64,000 bases of DNA from Epiperipatus broadwayi (Eukaryota; Onychophora; Udeonychophora; Euonychophora; Peripatidae), in assembly GCA_028023455.1 (NCBI GenBank), contig JAQFVV010000956.1, positions 1-64,000 on the forward strand. Direction: 5' to 3'. Positions 21,789-32,300 of the stretch are shown here, piece by piece. A program made the translations under genes and the position numbers. Numbering within the stretch: the stretch's first letter is position 1; every line of letters begins with the position of its first letter. The notes below the pieces were generated by a model. That model did not search any database. It was not told the origin of the DNA and worked only from the letters and a program-made list of their open reading frames with translations.

Positions 21789-22001
21789 CTATGATATCCA
21801 TATTAAGCAGATAATGGCAGGTGAGAACTCAAAAACGATTTTTTTATATTTTTTATCAGTAAATATCTTCACTTTAACGCCAGATACACCTTGATACAAA
21901 TATATTAGGGCTGAAAGCATGCTGCATGTTATTTCAGATTTTTTATATGTTAAAATACTTTGAAACCATTCAGACAAAAATGAATCAGCAGATGAAAAGT
22001 T
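21789..22001 (-). CDS. Possible exon of unknown protein
   Basis: On the reverse strand an open frame reads NFSSADSFLSEWFQSIL..., with mixed polar and hydrophobic composition that looks more protein-like than its surroundings (SALIYLYQGVSGVKVKIFTD). A candidate 3' splice site CAG ends at 22002, but its pyrimidine tract is poor and no donor site is evident before the stop at 21789. No domain recognised. Weak call; it could be chance. Confidence 0.25.
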   Translation of the reverse strand, partial: NFSSADSFLSEWFQSILTYKKSEITCSMLSALIYLYQGVSGVKVKIFTDKKYKKIVFEFSPAIICLIWIS

Positions 22002-22031
22002 CTGATTGTTTTTAATATGTATGACATTCAA

Positions 22032-23430
22032 AATTACTTGATGATATTTGTGTAGTCACAGTAAACAATCAGAACTATCTATCTCCTTTCTGTTTTCATA
22101 AGAATAATGTCTTACCTAGTTTTAGACATTGCAAACTTAAAATAACTTTTGATACACAAATTAACAATATTTAATTATGAAAGTTCCACAGAAATATATA
22201 TAACAAAATCTAATTAAGTTAAGGTATTTTATAATGGGATTCTATATATAACTTAATAATCACAATTATGATTTGAATATGATGTAAAACATTGTAATTA
22301 CAATAAACAAAAAATTAATTAATAAAGTTTTTGTTACTATAAAGATGAACCAAGGATTTTGAAAGATTAATATTTTAATTTTCCCAATATGAGTGGAATG
22401 CTAGTAAGAACAAAGGTCACATGGACAATCAACTTAATAGCTTTGAATTTTCACTTCAGACTATGCATCTTCTTATAAACAAATATCACCTAACCACAAA
22501 TGCTAAAATACCAGATTTTTCTTAGATTTAATATTTATTTCAGATTCTTATTATTTAAATTCAGATTCTTTGTAAATTGTAAATCTTATCTCAAAGATTA
22601 TACTTTATCTATATCTCAGTTTGTACATATACTTGATACAATAGAAATGATTATTATATTATACAGTTTAATATTCTTAATGCAATAATTATTTAAGTTA
22701 TGCATTAATTATTCTGTTTTCTTCTTATATCTTAAATAAACAAATCTATAAAAATCAAGTATCTTAAAACTTCAAATAACACATGGTTAGGATATAAAAT
22801 ATTATTTTAATATTTTGATAATTTCTTCTTATATAAATATTCAATTTATATTTACTATAAACAAAACTAATTTTACTATCTTCATGTATGAACTTGTACC
22901 AAGGCATAAAAATAAAATAATGCAGAACGTAGAAAAGGCAGTTTTATGCTACCAACTACATTACAAAGTACATTTGAAATAAAGGCAAATTAACAGAGTA
23001 TATATCTTATTGCAATGCGGGTAAAATAAGTAATAAACAAAACAGATAAGTAAATTTTATGTGACCATTAAAATGTACTCTTTTATAAAATAATGAATAA
23101 TAATATCTTATTAAATTACATTTTCTGAATAAAGGAATGTAATAATGGTAAAGAGAAACAGAAACATATATTATAAATAGCAAAAATATTTATTGACAAT
23201 ATAATATAGTATTTAATACAATAAATATTTACAATAAGTATTACTTTTAATTTAACAAATTGTACTAATAGAAATATTGGTATTCTTTACAATAAATTAT
23301 TCCCTTCTGAAGCACTCTTTCAAAAATTATAATAAAAGCATTTATATTGCTTAAGAAGCTCTCACATTTTACTTGATACTTTCTCTCTTATTACTATGTA
23401 CTCAGAGCAAAATAACGTAAATATATATGA
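22032..23430. other. AT-rich non-coding stretch
   Basis: No supportable gene. An open frame near 22500-22688 is low-complexity Phe/Ile/Tyr sequence, as expected by chance in such AT-rich DNA. Confidence 0.4.
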
Positions 23431-23532
23431 TCAATAGATGGCATTTTACCAAAACCACCGAAACAAGTGTAAAATTTGTTTACATAAACGACAAAAGAGT
23501 CAGAATTAACTATTTCTTTCATTTGCTCACCC

Positions 23533-23575
23533 TCAGATCAGCTGATTTCAAGCTATTTGCTATCATCTTTGAAGG
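23533..23575 (-). ncRNA. Hammerhead-like motif, family 4, left arm
   Basis: Reverse strand: box AAGATGA (two changes), T, stem II AGC-AAATA-GCT, intact GAAA, stem III ATCAGCTGAT (ten-base palindrome), cleavage base C. Confidence 0.5.
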
Positions 23576-23886
23576 ATAGAGTTAGAAACTAGATCTAAAC
23601 ACTGACTCCAAGTGTTTATGCAAAACGTTTCTATCAGTTTGCAAGCGTGAATTTTTCAGACGGGTAAAATCTTCAAACTCAGCCTAACAAGCCAGATATC
23701 TACATGGGTCTGATCTCAGTTCAGTTTCACCACATAGTCAAAGTCTCTGCAATATATATCATTGCAAGAAACCTTTAAAGGTACATTTATGAAAAACAAA
23801 AAAAAAAAATTCACACTTGCAAACTGATAGAAACGTTTTGCATAAACACTTGGAGTCAGTGTTTAGATCTAATTTCTAACTCTATC

Positions 23887-23930
23887 CTTCACTGATGATA
23901 ACAAATAGCTTGAAATCAGCTGATCTGAGT
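23887..23930 (+). ncRNA. Hammerhead ribozyme candidate, family 4, intact core
   Basis: CTGATGA and GAAA are both canonical. Stem III is the perfect ten-base palindrome ATCAGCTGAT; the cleavage base is C (site after ATC). Stem I pairs TTCA with TGAG. Stem II is short and damaged here (AAC-AAATA-GCT) but perfect in the left arm. One of the best cores in the window. Confidence 0.65.
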
Positions 23931-24302
23931 GTGAGCAAATGAAAGAGATAGTTAATTCTGCTCTTTTATTGTTTATGTAAACAAATTTTATACTTGTTTC
24001 GGTGGTTTTGGTAAAACTCCATCTATTGATCATAAATAACAAGTGATAGCAAGTTACATGAATAACTTGTTTTTGTTTTTCATATATATATATACACAGG
24101 CCACTATTATAATATTAGATACTTTACATAGCTATTGATGTTGAAAATCAGCATGGAAATACATTTATGGATTTTGTAAAGATAGCAAAATATTATGCAA
24201 AAATAATTAAAATAATAAGACTATATTAATACCTATGAAAGGCAAGGAAATAAATATGCTCAATATTAACAATATACTTAAATTTAAATTGCAGTAGAGC
24301 AA

Positions 24303-24605
24303 TTAAAATAATTTCAAAGATGAAAATACTTTAAAATGTTCTAACATATTTAAAATACACACTAATTCTAAATTACAAGCAAAGTGGATGATGGAAATTA
24401 TACAGGAAAGCATCTTGAAACTTTGTGCAGGCAATGCCAAATACCAATAAGCCATGCTGTTTTTCATGGAAGCACTTAACATATACAAAAGCAATAAAAA
24501 TATTTTAATAAAATGCCTAAATTGATACCTGTCTCCATACAGTGTACCAATTGATAACCACGCAAAGCATAGATTGAATAATAATAAATAACCAAACTCA
24601 CACAT
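24303..24605 (-). CDS. Doubtful membrane-protein-like frame
   Basis: Reverse-strand frame of 100 codons, hydrophobic and Cys-rich (YLLLFNLCFAWLSIGTLYG). A good donor-like GACAG/GTATCA lies inside it at about 24529, so only the upstream part (24530-24620) might be an exon. There is no good acceptor and no family match from memory. Could well be chance. Confidence 0.2.
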   Translation of the reverse strand: MCEFGYLLLFNLCFAWLSIGTLYGDRYQFRHFIKIFLLLLYMLSASMKNSMAYWYLALPAQSFKMLSCIISIIHFACNLELVCILNMLEHFKVFSSLKLF

Positions 24606-26680
24606 GCATTGATAAGCATAATAACACTTCTATCGAGTCTAACAATATGTGTAAACTAACATACCATGATTGCATTAATGATATTAAACATGAAAATTTT
24701 ATAATGATGCACTCTTAAAAAATACAACTATAAAATAAATACATATAAGGCTTTAACCTTAATTCTATGCACCATCACTGCTTAATTTTACCATGAAAGG
24801 AACCTGTACAAATCTTAACACAAGATTTGCCTTTATAAAGATACAAGTAGCATCTTATCTTCAAACTACTTTATAATTTTGATTTGAGAGTGTGAAGGTA
24901 GTGAGTTCTTCACTAATTAAGTCCACTACCTAATTTAGAAATTTTTCGATTCACAGCAAGTTAATATTTAGATTTGCCTATATAATTGGAAAGTAGGTTG
25001 ATGATAAGATGGCCACTCTTATCTTTATAAAGTCATAATCTTGTGATAACATTTGTAGAGGTCCCTCTCATCATAAAATTAAGCACTCAAGGTACATAGT
25101 ATTAAAATTAAAGCCTTATATATATTTATGTGCTGATCATGCGCTTAATAAGAATTAATGTTTACAACTATAAAATATCAATTTAGATATCTAAAAACTT
25201 AAAATTAAATTAAAATGCTGCTGTTATTCATGAATCTCATCTCCAAAAAGTTTGTTTAATAAAGTTTCCCAATTCAACACAAATGTATTGAACAATTATG
25301 CATTAAAGGTGAATTTTAGCTACTAAATTTTATCTTCACCTGCACACATATTTATATTGGATATTAATCATTTTTTAAAAATGAATTTAAACTACTGAAT
25401 TTTATCTTCACCTTAATAAATACATATAATCACCATTACATACAAATATTTAACTACTGAATTTCATATTCACATGAATAAACACTTTTCTTTTGGATAA
25501 TTGATGTTAAAAATAAAATTTTAATTAATGAATTGTGTTTTCATAAATATGTTAACAAAAACTATAATTTATAAATGTCATCCAAGATTAATAACCTTGT
25601 TCCACATCTAGAAAATAAAACAATTTATTGTATTTTAGAATAATTTTAATTCACCTGCATTGGATATTACTTAAAATGCTCAAAATTTATGACAGTGGTT
25701 CAATTTCATAACATTACATATGAATATTTAGCACTGTAAATTTTTATTTTATATATATTGTAATGTAATAAAAATGATGATCATTTTTATATACATATAC
25801 ATATATATATATATATTTAGCACTGTAAATTTTTATTTTATATATATTGTAATGTAATAAAAATGATGACTGAATAATTGAGGATTGCCCCCTTCCCTGT
25901 TCCAAGATTGGTTTGATTACATGTATGAATTATCTTTTTAAAAACAGTCAGATCATTACTTTAAAAGTTTATAATAAACAAGTACTGTATTTATCTTTCA
26001 AAAGGAAAATTTATTCACAAATCATAAGAATCAATTACAAAAAAAAGGACATTTATATATCAATCTCAATGGAGACCAGTTAACAAAATTGGAGGTTAGG
26101 CTTGTATACATAGAAAAAAAAATTAATTTCATATCAATTACATTAAGACATTAGTTATCACCAGAAATTGAAAACATATAACTTCCCATTCCAGAAATCA
26201 TAGTTGTGGTCCATTTACATTAATCTGATCATGTATATCACATATATGATGGTGTTACACATATAAGTTTGTTTAATTTACAAACATGCAGACAATGATT
26301 AAAAACCATATTTGGCCATTTAGTCTATAGAGCTTTATCTTCCCAAGTGAAGAGCACTTCCAATGTTCTGTGTGTATTAATTTAACATTTAAATTTTGAG
26401 AGATTTGTCATTATGAATCATATATGAAAGTCATACACTTTACTTATAGATCATGAGGTTAGCCAATCCAATATAGGGATAACACTCATAAAAATTACTT
26501 AACAGCAGGTTTTCATAGAATACCTAAGACTGAAAATTAAATGAAATATATCATAGATTCTTTACAGTAAACAAATCGGTTACCATTAAGCATTATTAAA
26601 GCAGTCTTAATATATTTATTGGGTCATTAATTAAAACTGATCCATTAATCAAATGAAAGCCCTTTCCTATAAACATCAAT
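24606..26680. other. Non-coding, with an 88 bp direct repeat
   Basis: AT-rich. At about 25731-25868 the segment AGCACTGTAAATTTTTATTT...GTAATAAAAATGATGA occurs twice, separated by a TA-rich tract: a local duplication. No gene supported elsewhere. Confidence 0.5.
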
Positions 26681-26847
26681 TAGGTGAATAACTTTATAAT
26701 AGCATTTTTTAGTTCTTGGATCTCTTCCATATAAAGTCTATCTAAAATGTTTTAGGTAAATGGTAGGTGAATAACTTTATAATAGCATTTTTTAGTTCTT
26801 GGATCTCTTCCATATAAAGTCTATCTAAAATGTTTTAGGTAAATGGG
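26681..26847 (+). repeat. Exact 83 bp tandem duplication
   Basis: TAGGTGAATAACTTTATAAT...GGTAAATGG at 26681-26763 is repeated immediately at 26764-26847 with no difference that I can see, implying a very recent event or an assembly duplication. Confidence 0.8.
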
Positions 26848-26935
26848 TCATTCAAATTTTTTTAGTATCTGTGGATTTACAACTTTATATTCATTTCATC
26901 ATCGATACTACACTTTGTTTGAGGTTTATTAAGGA

Positions 26936-27340
26936 TCAAGTCTGGTTAAACATCCAATTCTGAGAAAATTTTTGGTCTAATTCTTTAATTTCTTTTAATA
27001 AGTGTAAGGACATTTTAATCATGTCATATTCTTCTCCACTTTCGAAGATGATCTCATTTTTCAGTAACCAAATGGAAAAATTTATAAATGTTGCCAAACT
27101 TATGACTTCAAAATGTCCATTCTTGAAAGCTTTAGTCAAATTTACACAAGCTGATTCTTTGTTTTTAATGAGAGATTTAATAATGTTTCTTATGCTATTC
27201 CAAATTTGACACTCTTCCAATATATGTGCCATTGTCTCATCACTATGCCTACATAGTGCACATGCAGGGTCCAGATTATAATTCCTTTTACTATGTAGGA
27301 AGTCAGTGATAGACAAGGCCAACCCCAAAATTGACCTTGA
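26936..27340 (-). pseudogene. LINE-like C-terminal zinc-knuckle fragment
   Basis: Reverse-strand frame of about 130 codons. CALCRHSDETMAHILEEC has the C-x2-C...H-x4-C spacing found at the C-terminus of I, Jockey or R-type LINE polyproteins and some R2-like elements. The remainder is a helical tail (SLATFINFSIWLLKNEIIF). A stop just upstream and no start codon indicate a truncated relic. It does not belong to the CR1-like family at 14 kb, whose knuckle reads CKLCKEGIEN. Confidence 0.55.
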
Positions 27341-28734
27341 TTAAAAAATCAACAAACCTCAGTTCCAATTTTAGACATTTGGTCAACCGCGAGAACCTCA
27401 ATATCCCAATCGAAAGAATATTGTCAGTTTTAGTTTTTTCCGGATTTGTAAGATTATATCATATGTGTTCCAGTAGTTTAGTTTGTTGTTCAACATTGTT
27501 CCTGGCTTTATTTTTAAATAGTTAAATTATGAAACTACTAAAAATGCGTATTTATCATAAATAAGAGCAATATCTCAGTGTTGTACAAAGTCTTAAAGTA
27601 TCACTGTAGATTTAAAGGAATACATAAATCTTATAACATTTGTATGTTTGGCTAGCAAGTTTGTTTTCAACTATTGTATTAGATAAATTCAATTACAATT
27701 TATCTCAGAACTCGACCATTAAAGTATAATAAATACTATTTTTAAATTTTTAACTCTTACTGATAATAATTATAAAAGTATGTGATCATATAAAATTAAT
27801 AGATGATGAGATTTACTAATTAATGACTAAGACCAAATAATTAACAAATGGAATTAATTCATTAACAATAAGAACAATAAAAAAATAAAATGCAGTGATC
27901 AATAATATTTTTATAAAGTTTTAATTATGGAAATGATCTATTTACTCTATTACAAACTAAGTATGTCATGTACCTGACATGATATAAAACATAAAACTTT
28001 GTTGAAGAAAGCTGTCAAGCATTATGTAAAAGACATATTTAAAAATAACCAATAAGATAATGTTTTATCACATCTTTAATAAGATCTGTTTACTCAAGGT
28101 ACCTACTTAAAACATAGCTACTTCATAAAAGAACAAAATATTAACTCATAATATTATTCTTGAAGTATGGTTTTAATTAATCCAATCCCAGGAGTCCTGA
28201 AGAGGCTTATCAAAATCATCTTATGGATAAAACGAGGAATATAATGTGTCAAAAGCTTCACTCAACTGAAGAATAACATTTATACTAATATCAGTGCCAC
28301 AAATATGATTAATATACAATAGAATCTTGATAACTTTTTGAGAGTTCATATGTTGGTAAAATAAGAAGGGTAATATCTATAAAATAACTATGTTTTAGAT
28401 ATTTTTAATTGAAAAACATCAGATTAATGAAAAAAAATCAATAAGACTTCTAAATGACAAGTATTGTAACTTAAACAGAAATAGTTCTTAAGTATCTTTA
28501 AACATTAATGACCAATTTCCAAAGTACAAAGAAACAATAACATACATATTAAATAGGAATCATAAATATATTGCTTTTATTATATTTTCTTCTCATGATA
28601 CATTTCACTGTTTTAATATAATATAGATCTCATAATTTAAAAGTCTTTTAAAAGATTTAGAATATTTATTCTGCTGCATTCTTTCAAAACAGTTGAAAGT
28701 AATAAATGTTTTGACTTTTGAATTGTAAAATCCT
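27341..28734. other. AT-rich non-coding stretch
   Basis: No supportable gene. The 27331-27525 region on the plus strand has an open frame with no recognisable domain. Confidence 0.4.
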
Positions 28735-29663
28735 AATGGATAGAAAAGTTAAGGATACAATCACGGACATTGTACCAAAGAGTGTGTTTCTCCTATGAAA
28801 AATTTGTCACAGGATATTCCAGTTGTTGTGATAGTAAAACCTGATGAGAATATTAATCTTTGTGAGCATTATCACATCACAATAAATAAATAAGTGCACC
28901 CAGTGCCAAGCATGTGAAAAGTTTTAGTCTTGCTATAAAAAAGGTTAATCTTTGTGAAGACAGATATAAAATTAGTCTTCCATCAAATATATGTCACAGA
29001 AAGAACAGCAGTTACTCTAATCATTAATACCCATGTTGATCTGCTTAAATGTAAATTTCTATAAGGTATTACAGTTGCTCCAAACATCTTCCAAGCTAAG
29101 ATAAAGGTTTTGGTGTGAGGCATGGAAAGAATCATCCTCTATTTAGATGATATTCTTATTGCTGCAAAGACTATATGTAAACTGGAAATATGTCTTAAGG
29201 AAGTTTGTTCAAAAATAAACAATGTTGGTGCTAAGCTGAATACTGTAAAATGAAACTGAGTCATTTCCAAGATTAAGTTTCTGTCACATTATAAATAAAC
29301 ATGGATAATATACTAAGCCAAAAAAAGATTAGAGTGGAAAAAATTATGGCTACTAAAAATGTGGCTATCCCAAAAATCATCACGATTTATAAGCCCCTTG
29401 TGATTGGTAAACAGCAAAAGTTTTCTCAAGTGGAAACCATTTGTTAACAGTATTATGATTTATTGCAGAAAAGGCAACATTTGGAGAAGAACATAAGATA
29501 GCTTTCCAAAAAACAAAGCACTTGTTAATAATAAATCAACTCTTAATATATTATTATAGAAAATTCAATATTTATTTCATTAGCATGTAATCTATAACAT
29601 ATATATGTGCTTCACACACAAACAATGAAGTTTGTAAAAGCAAATAAAACTGCAATTTAATGA

Positions 29664-29706
29664 GCTGAGCACTTTCAGAAGGCTTTATGCTTCCAATATA
29701 ATCATG
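29664..29706 (-). ncRNA. Hammerhead-like motif, family 5, left arm
   Basis: Reverse strand: stem II GAAG with CTTC around CATAAAGC, intact GAAA, stem III AGTGCT (self-complementary with one G-T), cleavage base C. The CTGANGA box is degenerate. Confidence 0.35.
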
Positions 29707-29745
29707 ATTATGGAAGCATAAAGTTTTCTGAAAGCACTCAGCTCA
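29700..29745 (+). ncRNA. Hammerhead-like motif, family 5, right arm
   Basis: ATGATTA box (two changes), partial stem II, intact GAAA, stem III AGCACT, cleavage base C. Weak on its own, supported by its partner arm and the shared layout. Confidence 0.35.
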
Positions 29746-30559
29746 TTAAATTGCAGTTTTATTTGCTTTTACAAACTTTATTATCTGTGTGCAAAACACA
29801 TATATATGTTGTAATAAATTAGAAATGATTATAATTACCAACACTTCTGAATTCAGAATTGGAGTTGTCATCTCCCATCACTGTTACAGAGGCAAACACC
29901 TGATACCAAATGCCTTAAGAACTCCAATGCCAGTAGAGAAAAATTATAGTCAGCTGCACAAAAAAGCATTAGCTATTGTTTTGTACTCAAGAAATTTCAT
30001 CATTATGTGTATGAATTAATATTGTCACAGTATACAGGCCATTTTCCATTACTTGGAATTTTAGGCAAAAATAAAAAACTCTGGAATGCATCCGTCAGAA
30101 ATAATCAGATTGACAAATGGAAGCATATGATTATAATTTAATCCATAAGCCAATAAAGAATGGACATGCAGATTGCAGATGTCTTGTTACATTTATCAGT
30201 GATAGATGAAGAACAGGGGAAGTATTCAGAAGAAAAAAAACTTATTAGATGTAAAGAACAAAAATTTAAATAGTGTCAAAGTCACTGAGTGAACTGATCA
30301 GGACAAAATTACAAGGAAATAAAGAACTGTATTTGGTTAGGATGGTCAAACAACATCACCAAGTCTATTTGGAATGCCTGACAGAGCTGTGTGCAGTGGA
30401 TACATCCTGATAACTAAGTGCATGCTTGTATCAACTAAAGACCATATCCAGGTATTGTAAAAATGAATGAATTGGCTGAATCTAAATAAAAAGATTGAAC
30501 AGTCCCTAAACAACAGTATAGAATGTTTTCCTGAAGAATTGTGATGATGATGTTTTAGT

Positions 30560-30850
30560 TGTATTTTTATATTGGACTATTTCCATCATTTAATATGAGT
30601 GTTGAATGTCTTTAGAAAAATTTTACTTTATTTAAATATTCCAAATACATTCAGCTGTTAGTAATAGCACATCAAAAAGGTTAGTAAATGAACAACATTT
30701 CAAGACGTATTACTCTTCCCTCTTTTTCAGGCATTGCTGGCTTGACCAGTGACAGTACCAGCATAGGGTTTGAACCTGAACCTTTAGATTTTTGAGGATT
30801 GAATTTTAAGGTAATGTTCTAACCATCTGAGTCATCCTGGCAAGGCAACA
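30560..30850 (-). mobile_element. Family 2 tRNA-headed element, single copy
   Basis: Reverse-strand copy of the element at 4541-5126. The tRNA-like head at about 30760-30843 reads GCCAGGATGACTCAGATGG at box A and GGTTCAAACCC at box B, better preserved than in the 4.5 kb copy. Then come the linker, the hammerhead-like motif (30690-30731) and the tail. It directly abuts the Gypsy relic. Confidence 0.75.
30690..30731 (-). ncRNA. Hammerhead-like motif, family 2, single copy
   Basis: Reverse strand: CTGAAAA (one change in the box), GAGTAATA-type stem II, intact GAAA, stem III ATGT, cleavage base T. Confidence 0.45.
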
Positions 30851-30945
30851 GTCAGTAGAAATTTCATACACTTATCTATGAGTTTCCTCCTGATTTCTCC
30901 ACTTTTTCCTAAGAGCAAAGTTGATTAATGGTTTCCACACATTAT

Positions 30946-31019
30946 GTATAGTCACACTAGGTTGACTTATAGGATTGTTTGCCATTGCCAACCTAGTGTA
31001 ACTATACATAATGATATGG
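30946..31019. repeat. Hairpin-forming inverted repeat
   Basis: CATTATGTATAGTCACACTA followed, after a loop of about 25 bases, by its near-complement TAGTGTAACTATACATAATG. It stands at the left edge of the first family 9 unit. Confidence 0.7.
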
Positions 31020-31127
31020 ATGGCTAAAGATTTGGAGGGTGGAGTAGATTGGAGCCTGTCCATTAAAGTATGAAGGTTTACCATCTTAATATAAAGCTGA
31101 GCACTGATTGTACATATTTGTAGAGAT

Positions 31128-31188
31128 GATAATCTGGACCAACTGACAAGTGTTGGTTTAGCACGAAATATGAATATTGGTGATTAAT
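31128..31188 (+). ncRNA. Hammerhead ribozyme candidate, family 9, unit a
   Basis: GATAATC...ACCAA, box CTGACAA (one change), stem II GTGTTG with TAGCAC (all pairs, two wobbles), intact GAAA, imperfect stem III ATATGAAT, then TTGGT-GATTA re-pairing with ACCAA and TAATC as a two-part stem I with an internal loop. Confidence 0.6.
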
Positions 31189-31590
31189 AATCTTTTAGAC
31201 ATATGTGGCATTATGTGTATCAGTAGTATGAGATAGCATGTGAGAGTTGAAGGTTGAGTGAATGTCTGAGTTCAAAAGCTTCTTATATCTACATTTAAGG
31301 TACACATATGAAAAAGCCTGTATGTCAAATATTGAGTATTAAGCCTGAAGTCTGCCCATTTCCTTGTATATGTATGTAAATGGATTGTCCTATACATAAG
31401 GGGTCAGAGTGAGGATAGAACAACAATGTTGGCATTAATGTAATCTTTGAGCATTCAAATCTTCAGATTTTCAATGACATGGATGACTGAAAAGTTGAAG
31501 GGTGGAGTTGATTGGAGCCTATCCATTAAAGTATGAAGGTTTACTATCTTAATATAATGCTGAGCACTGATTTTATATATGTGTAGAGTT

Positions 31591-31652
31591 GATAATCTGG
31601 ATGAACTGACAGGTGCTGGCTTAGCACAAAATACATATATTGGTGATTATTT
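31591..31652 (+). ncRNA. Hammerhead-like motif, family 9, unit b
   Basis: Box CTGACAG, stem II GTGCTG with TAGCAC, AAAA for GAAA, stem III ATACATAT, followed by TTGGTGATTAT. Same layout as unit a, 463 bases downstream. Confidence 0.5.
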
Positions 31653-31865
31653 AGGTTTTAGACAAATGTGGGGTCAGATGTATCAGTAGTATGAGATAGC
31701 CAATAAACATTACATGACCACCTCCTCTAATGCTTGTGATAACTGTTGTTAAAACAGGCAAAAACTCACTATATATATTGCCACACACAGCAAGCTAGAG
31801 TAATCAATGGATGTCAGAAGGCTTGTGCATAAAATCCCCATCTAGTGCCTACTCATCTAATATCC

Positions 31866-31905
31866 CCAGACTAGTTTCTGGCTTATGGCCTTGGTCAGTG
31901 AAGAG
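31866..31905 (-). ncRNA. Hammerhead ribozyme candidate, family 6, left arm
   Basis: Reverse strand: CTGACCA (one change), stem II GGC-CATAA-GCC, intact GAAA, stem III ACTAGT (perfect palindrome), cleavage base C (site GTC, the most common natural site). Stem I pairs CTTCA with TGGGG. Confidence 0.6.
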
Positions 31906-32012
31906 CCTTGGATCTCAGAGCACTGCATCTAGATCTTAGGATCTATCCATTAAAGTATGAAGGTTTACTATCTGAATATAATGCTGAGCACTGATTTTAT
32001 ATATGTGTAGAG

Positions 32013-32050
32013 ATGATAATTTGGATGAACTGACAAGTGCTGTTTTAGCA
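32013..32050 (+). ncRNA. Hammerhead fragment, family 9, unit c (truncated)
   Basis: Box CTGACAA and the start of stem II GTGCTG...TAGCA are present, then the sequence passes into the family 6 arm (TCTAGATCCTAAG). Truncated before GAAA. Confidence 0.4.
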
Positions 32051-32090
32051 TCTAGATCCTAAGATCTAGATGCAGTGCTCTCAGGTCCAA

Positions 32091-32135
32091 GGCTCCTCAT
32101 TGATGAAAGCCATAAGCCAAAAACTAGTCTGGGGA
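32091..32135 (+). ncRNA. Hammerhead ribozyme candidate, family 6, right arm
   Basis: TTGATGA (one change), stem II AGC-CATAAGC or GC with GC around CATAA, AAAA for GAAA, stem III ACTAGT, cleavage base C. Stem I pairs TCCTCA with TGGGGA (six pairs), whereas the left arm has CTTCA: the differing bases keep pairing through G-T or G-C. Confidence 0.55.
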
Positions 32136-32300
32136 TATTAGATGAGTAGGCCCTAGATGGGGATTTTATGCACAAGCCTTCTGGCATCCATTGATTATTC
32201 TAGCTTGCTGTGTGTGGCAATATATATAATGAGTTTTTTGCCTTGTATGAGATAGCATGGAGAGTTGAAGGTTGAGTGAAAGTCTGAGTTTAAAAGGCCT

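Larger units (their letters stand above)
23431..24030. repeat. Family 4 inverted pair
   Basis: Arms of about 220 bases (23431-23650 and 23805-24030) around a 150-base spacer. Outer ends TCAATAGATGGCATTTTACC and its complement; inner ends AACGTTTCTATCAGTTTGCA and its complement. Each arm has a hammerhead candidate facing outward. Arms differ at several sites (for example TCATCTTTGAAGG against CCTTCACTGATGA), so they are separate copies. Confidence 0.8.
29590..29812. repeat. Family 5 inverted pair inserted in the Gypsy relic
   Basis: Arms of about 105 bases meet head to head near 29703. Shared parts include GCAATTTAATGAGCTGAGC and TTTGTAAAAGCAAATAAAA and their complements. The insertion separates reverse transcriptase from RNase H sequence of the surrounding relic, so it is younger than that element. 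Confidence 0.75.
28735..30545 (+). pseudogene. Gypsy-like LTR retrotransposon pol relic
   Basis: Decayed pol of a Ty3/Gypsy-type element, broken by many stops and frameshifts. In order: start of reverse transcriptase (VVVIVKPDENINLCEHYHIT, from about 28819), the catalytic YLDD (bases 29140-29151, in LYLDDILIA), a gap caused by the inverted-pair insertion at 29590-29812, an RNase H part at 29789-30019 (ITNTSEFRIGVVISH and EKNYSQLHKKALAIV), and blurred traces of the region leading to integrase up to about 30545. There the family 2 SINE copy begins. No LTRs were found, and gag, protease and most of integrase are missing. An old, dead copy. Confidence 0.75.
31758..32242. repeat. Family 6 inverted pair, first copy
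   Basis: Arms 31758-31939 and 32047-32242, with outer ends in AACTCACTATATATATTGCC and its complement. Shared internal text includes AGGCTTGTGCATAAAATCCC and TCTAGTGCCTACTCATC. The centre holds about 107 bases of a family 9 unit. Each arm has an outward-facing hammerhead candidate. Other pieces of this family occur at 35127-35620, 44735-44800 and 58391-58440. Confidence 0.8.
31014..32300 (+). repeat. Family 9 units in tandem, interrupted by a family 6 pair
   Basis: Two head-to-tail units of a hammerhead-bearing repeat. Each has body ATATGGATGGCT...GTCCATTAAAGTATGAAGG, then TGAGCACTGATT, a ribozyme-like motif, then GTGTATCAGTAGTATGAGA. Box-to-box spacing is 463 bases (31143 and 31606). The second unit is cut at about 31696 (TATGAGATAGC), where a family 6 inverted pair follows; the unit resumes at about 32245 with TATGAGATAGC. 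Inside the pair's centre (31940-32046) is a third, truncated family 9 piece. Confidence 0.7.
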
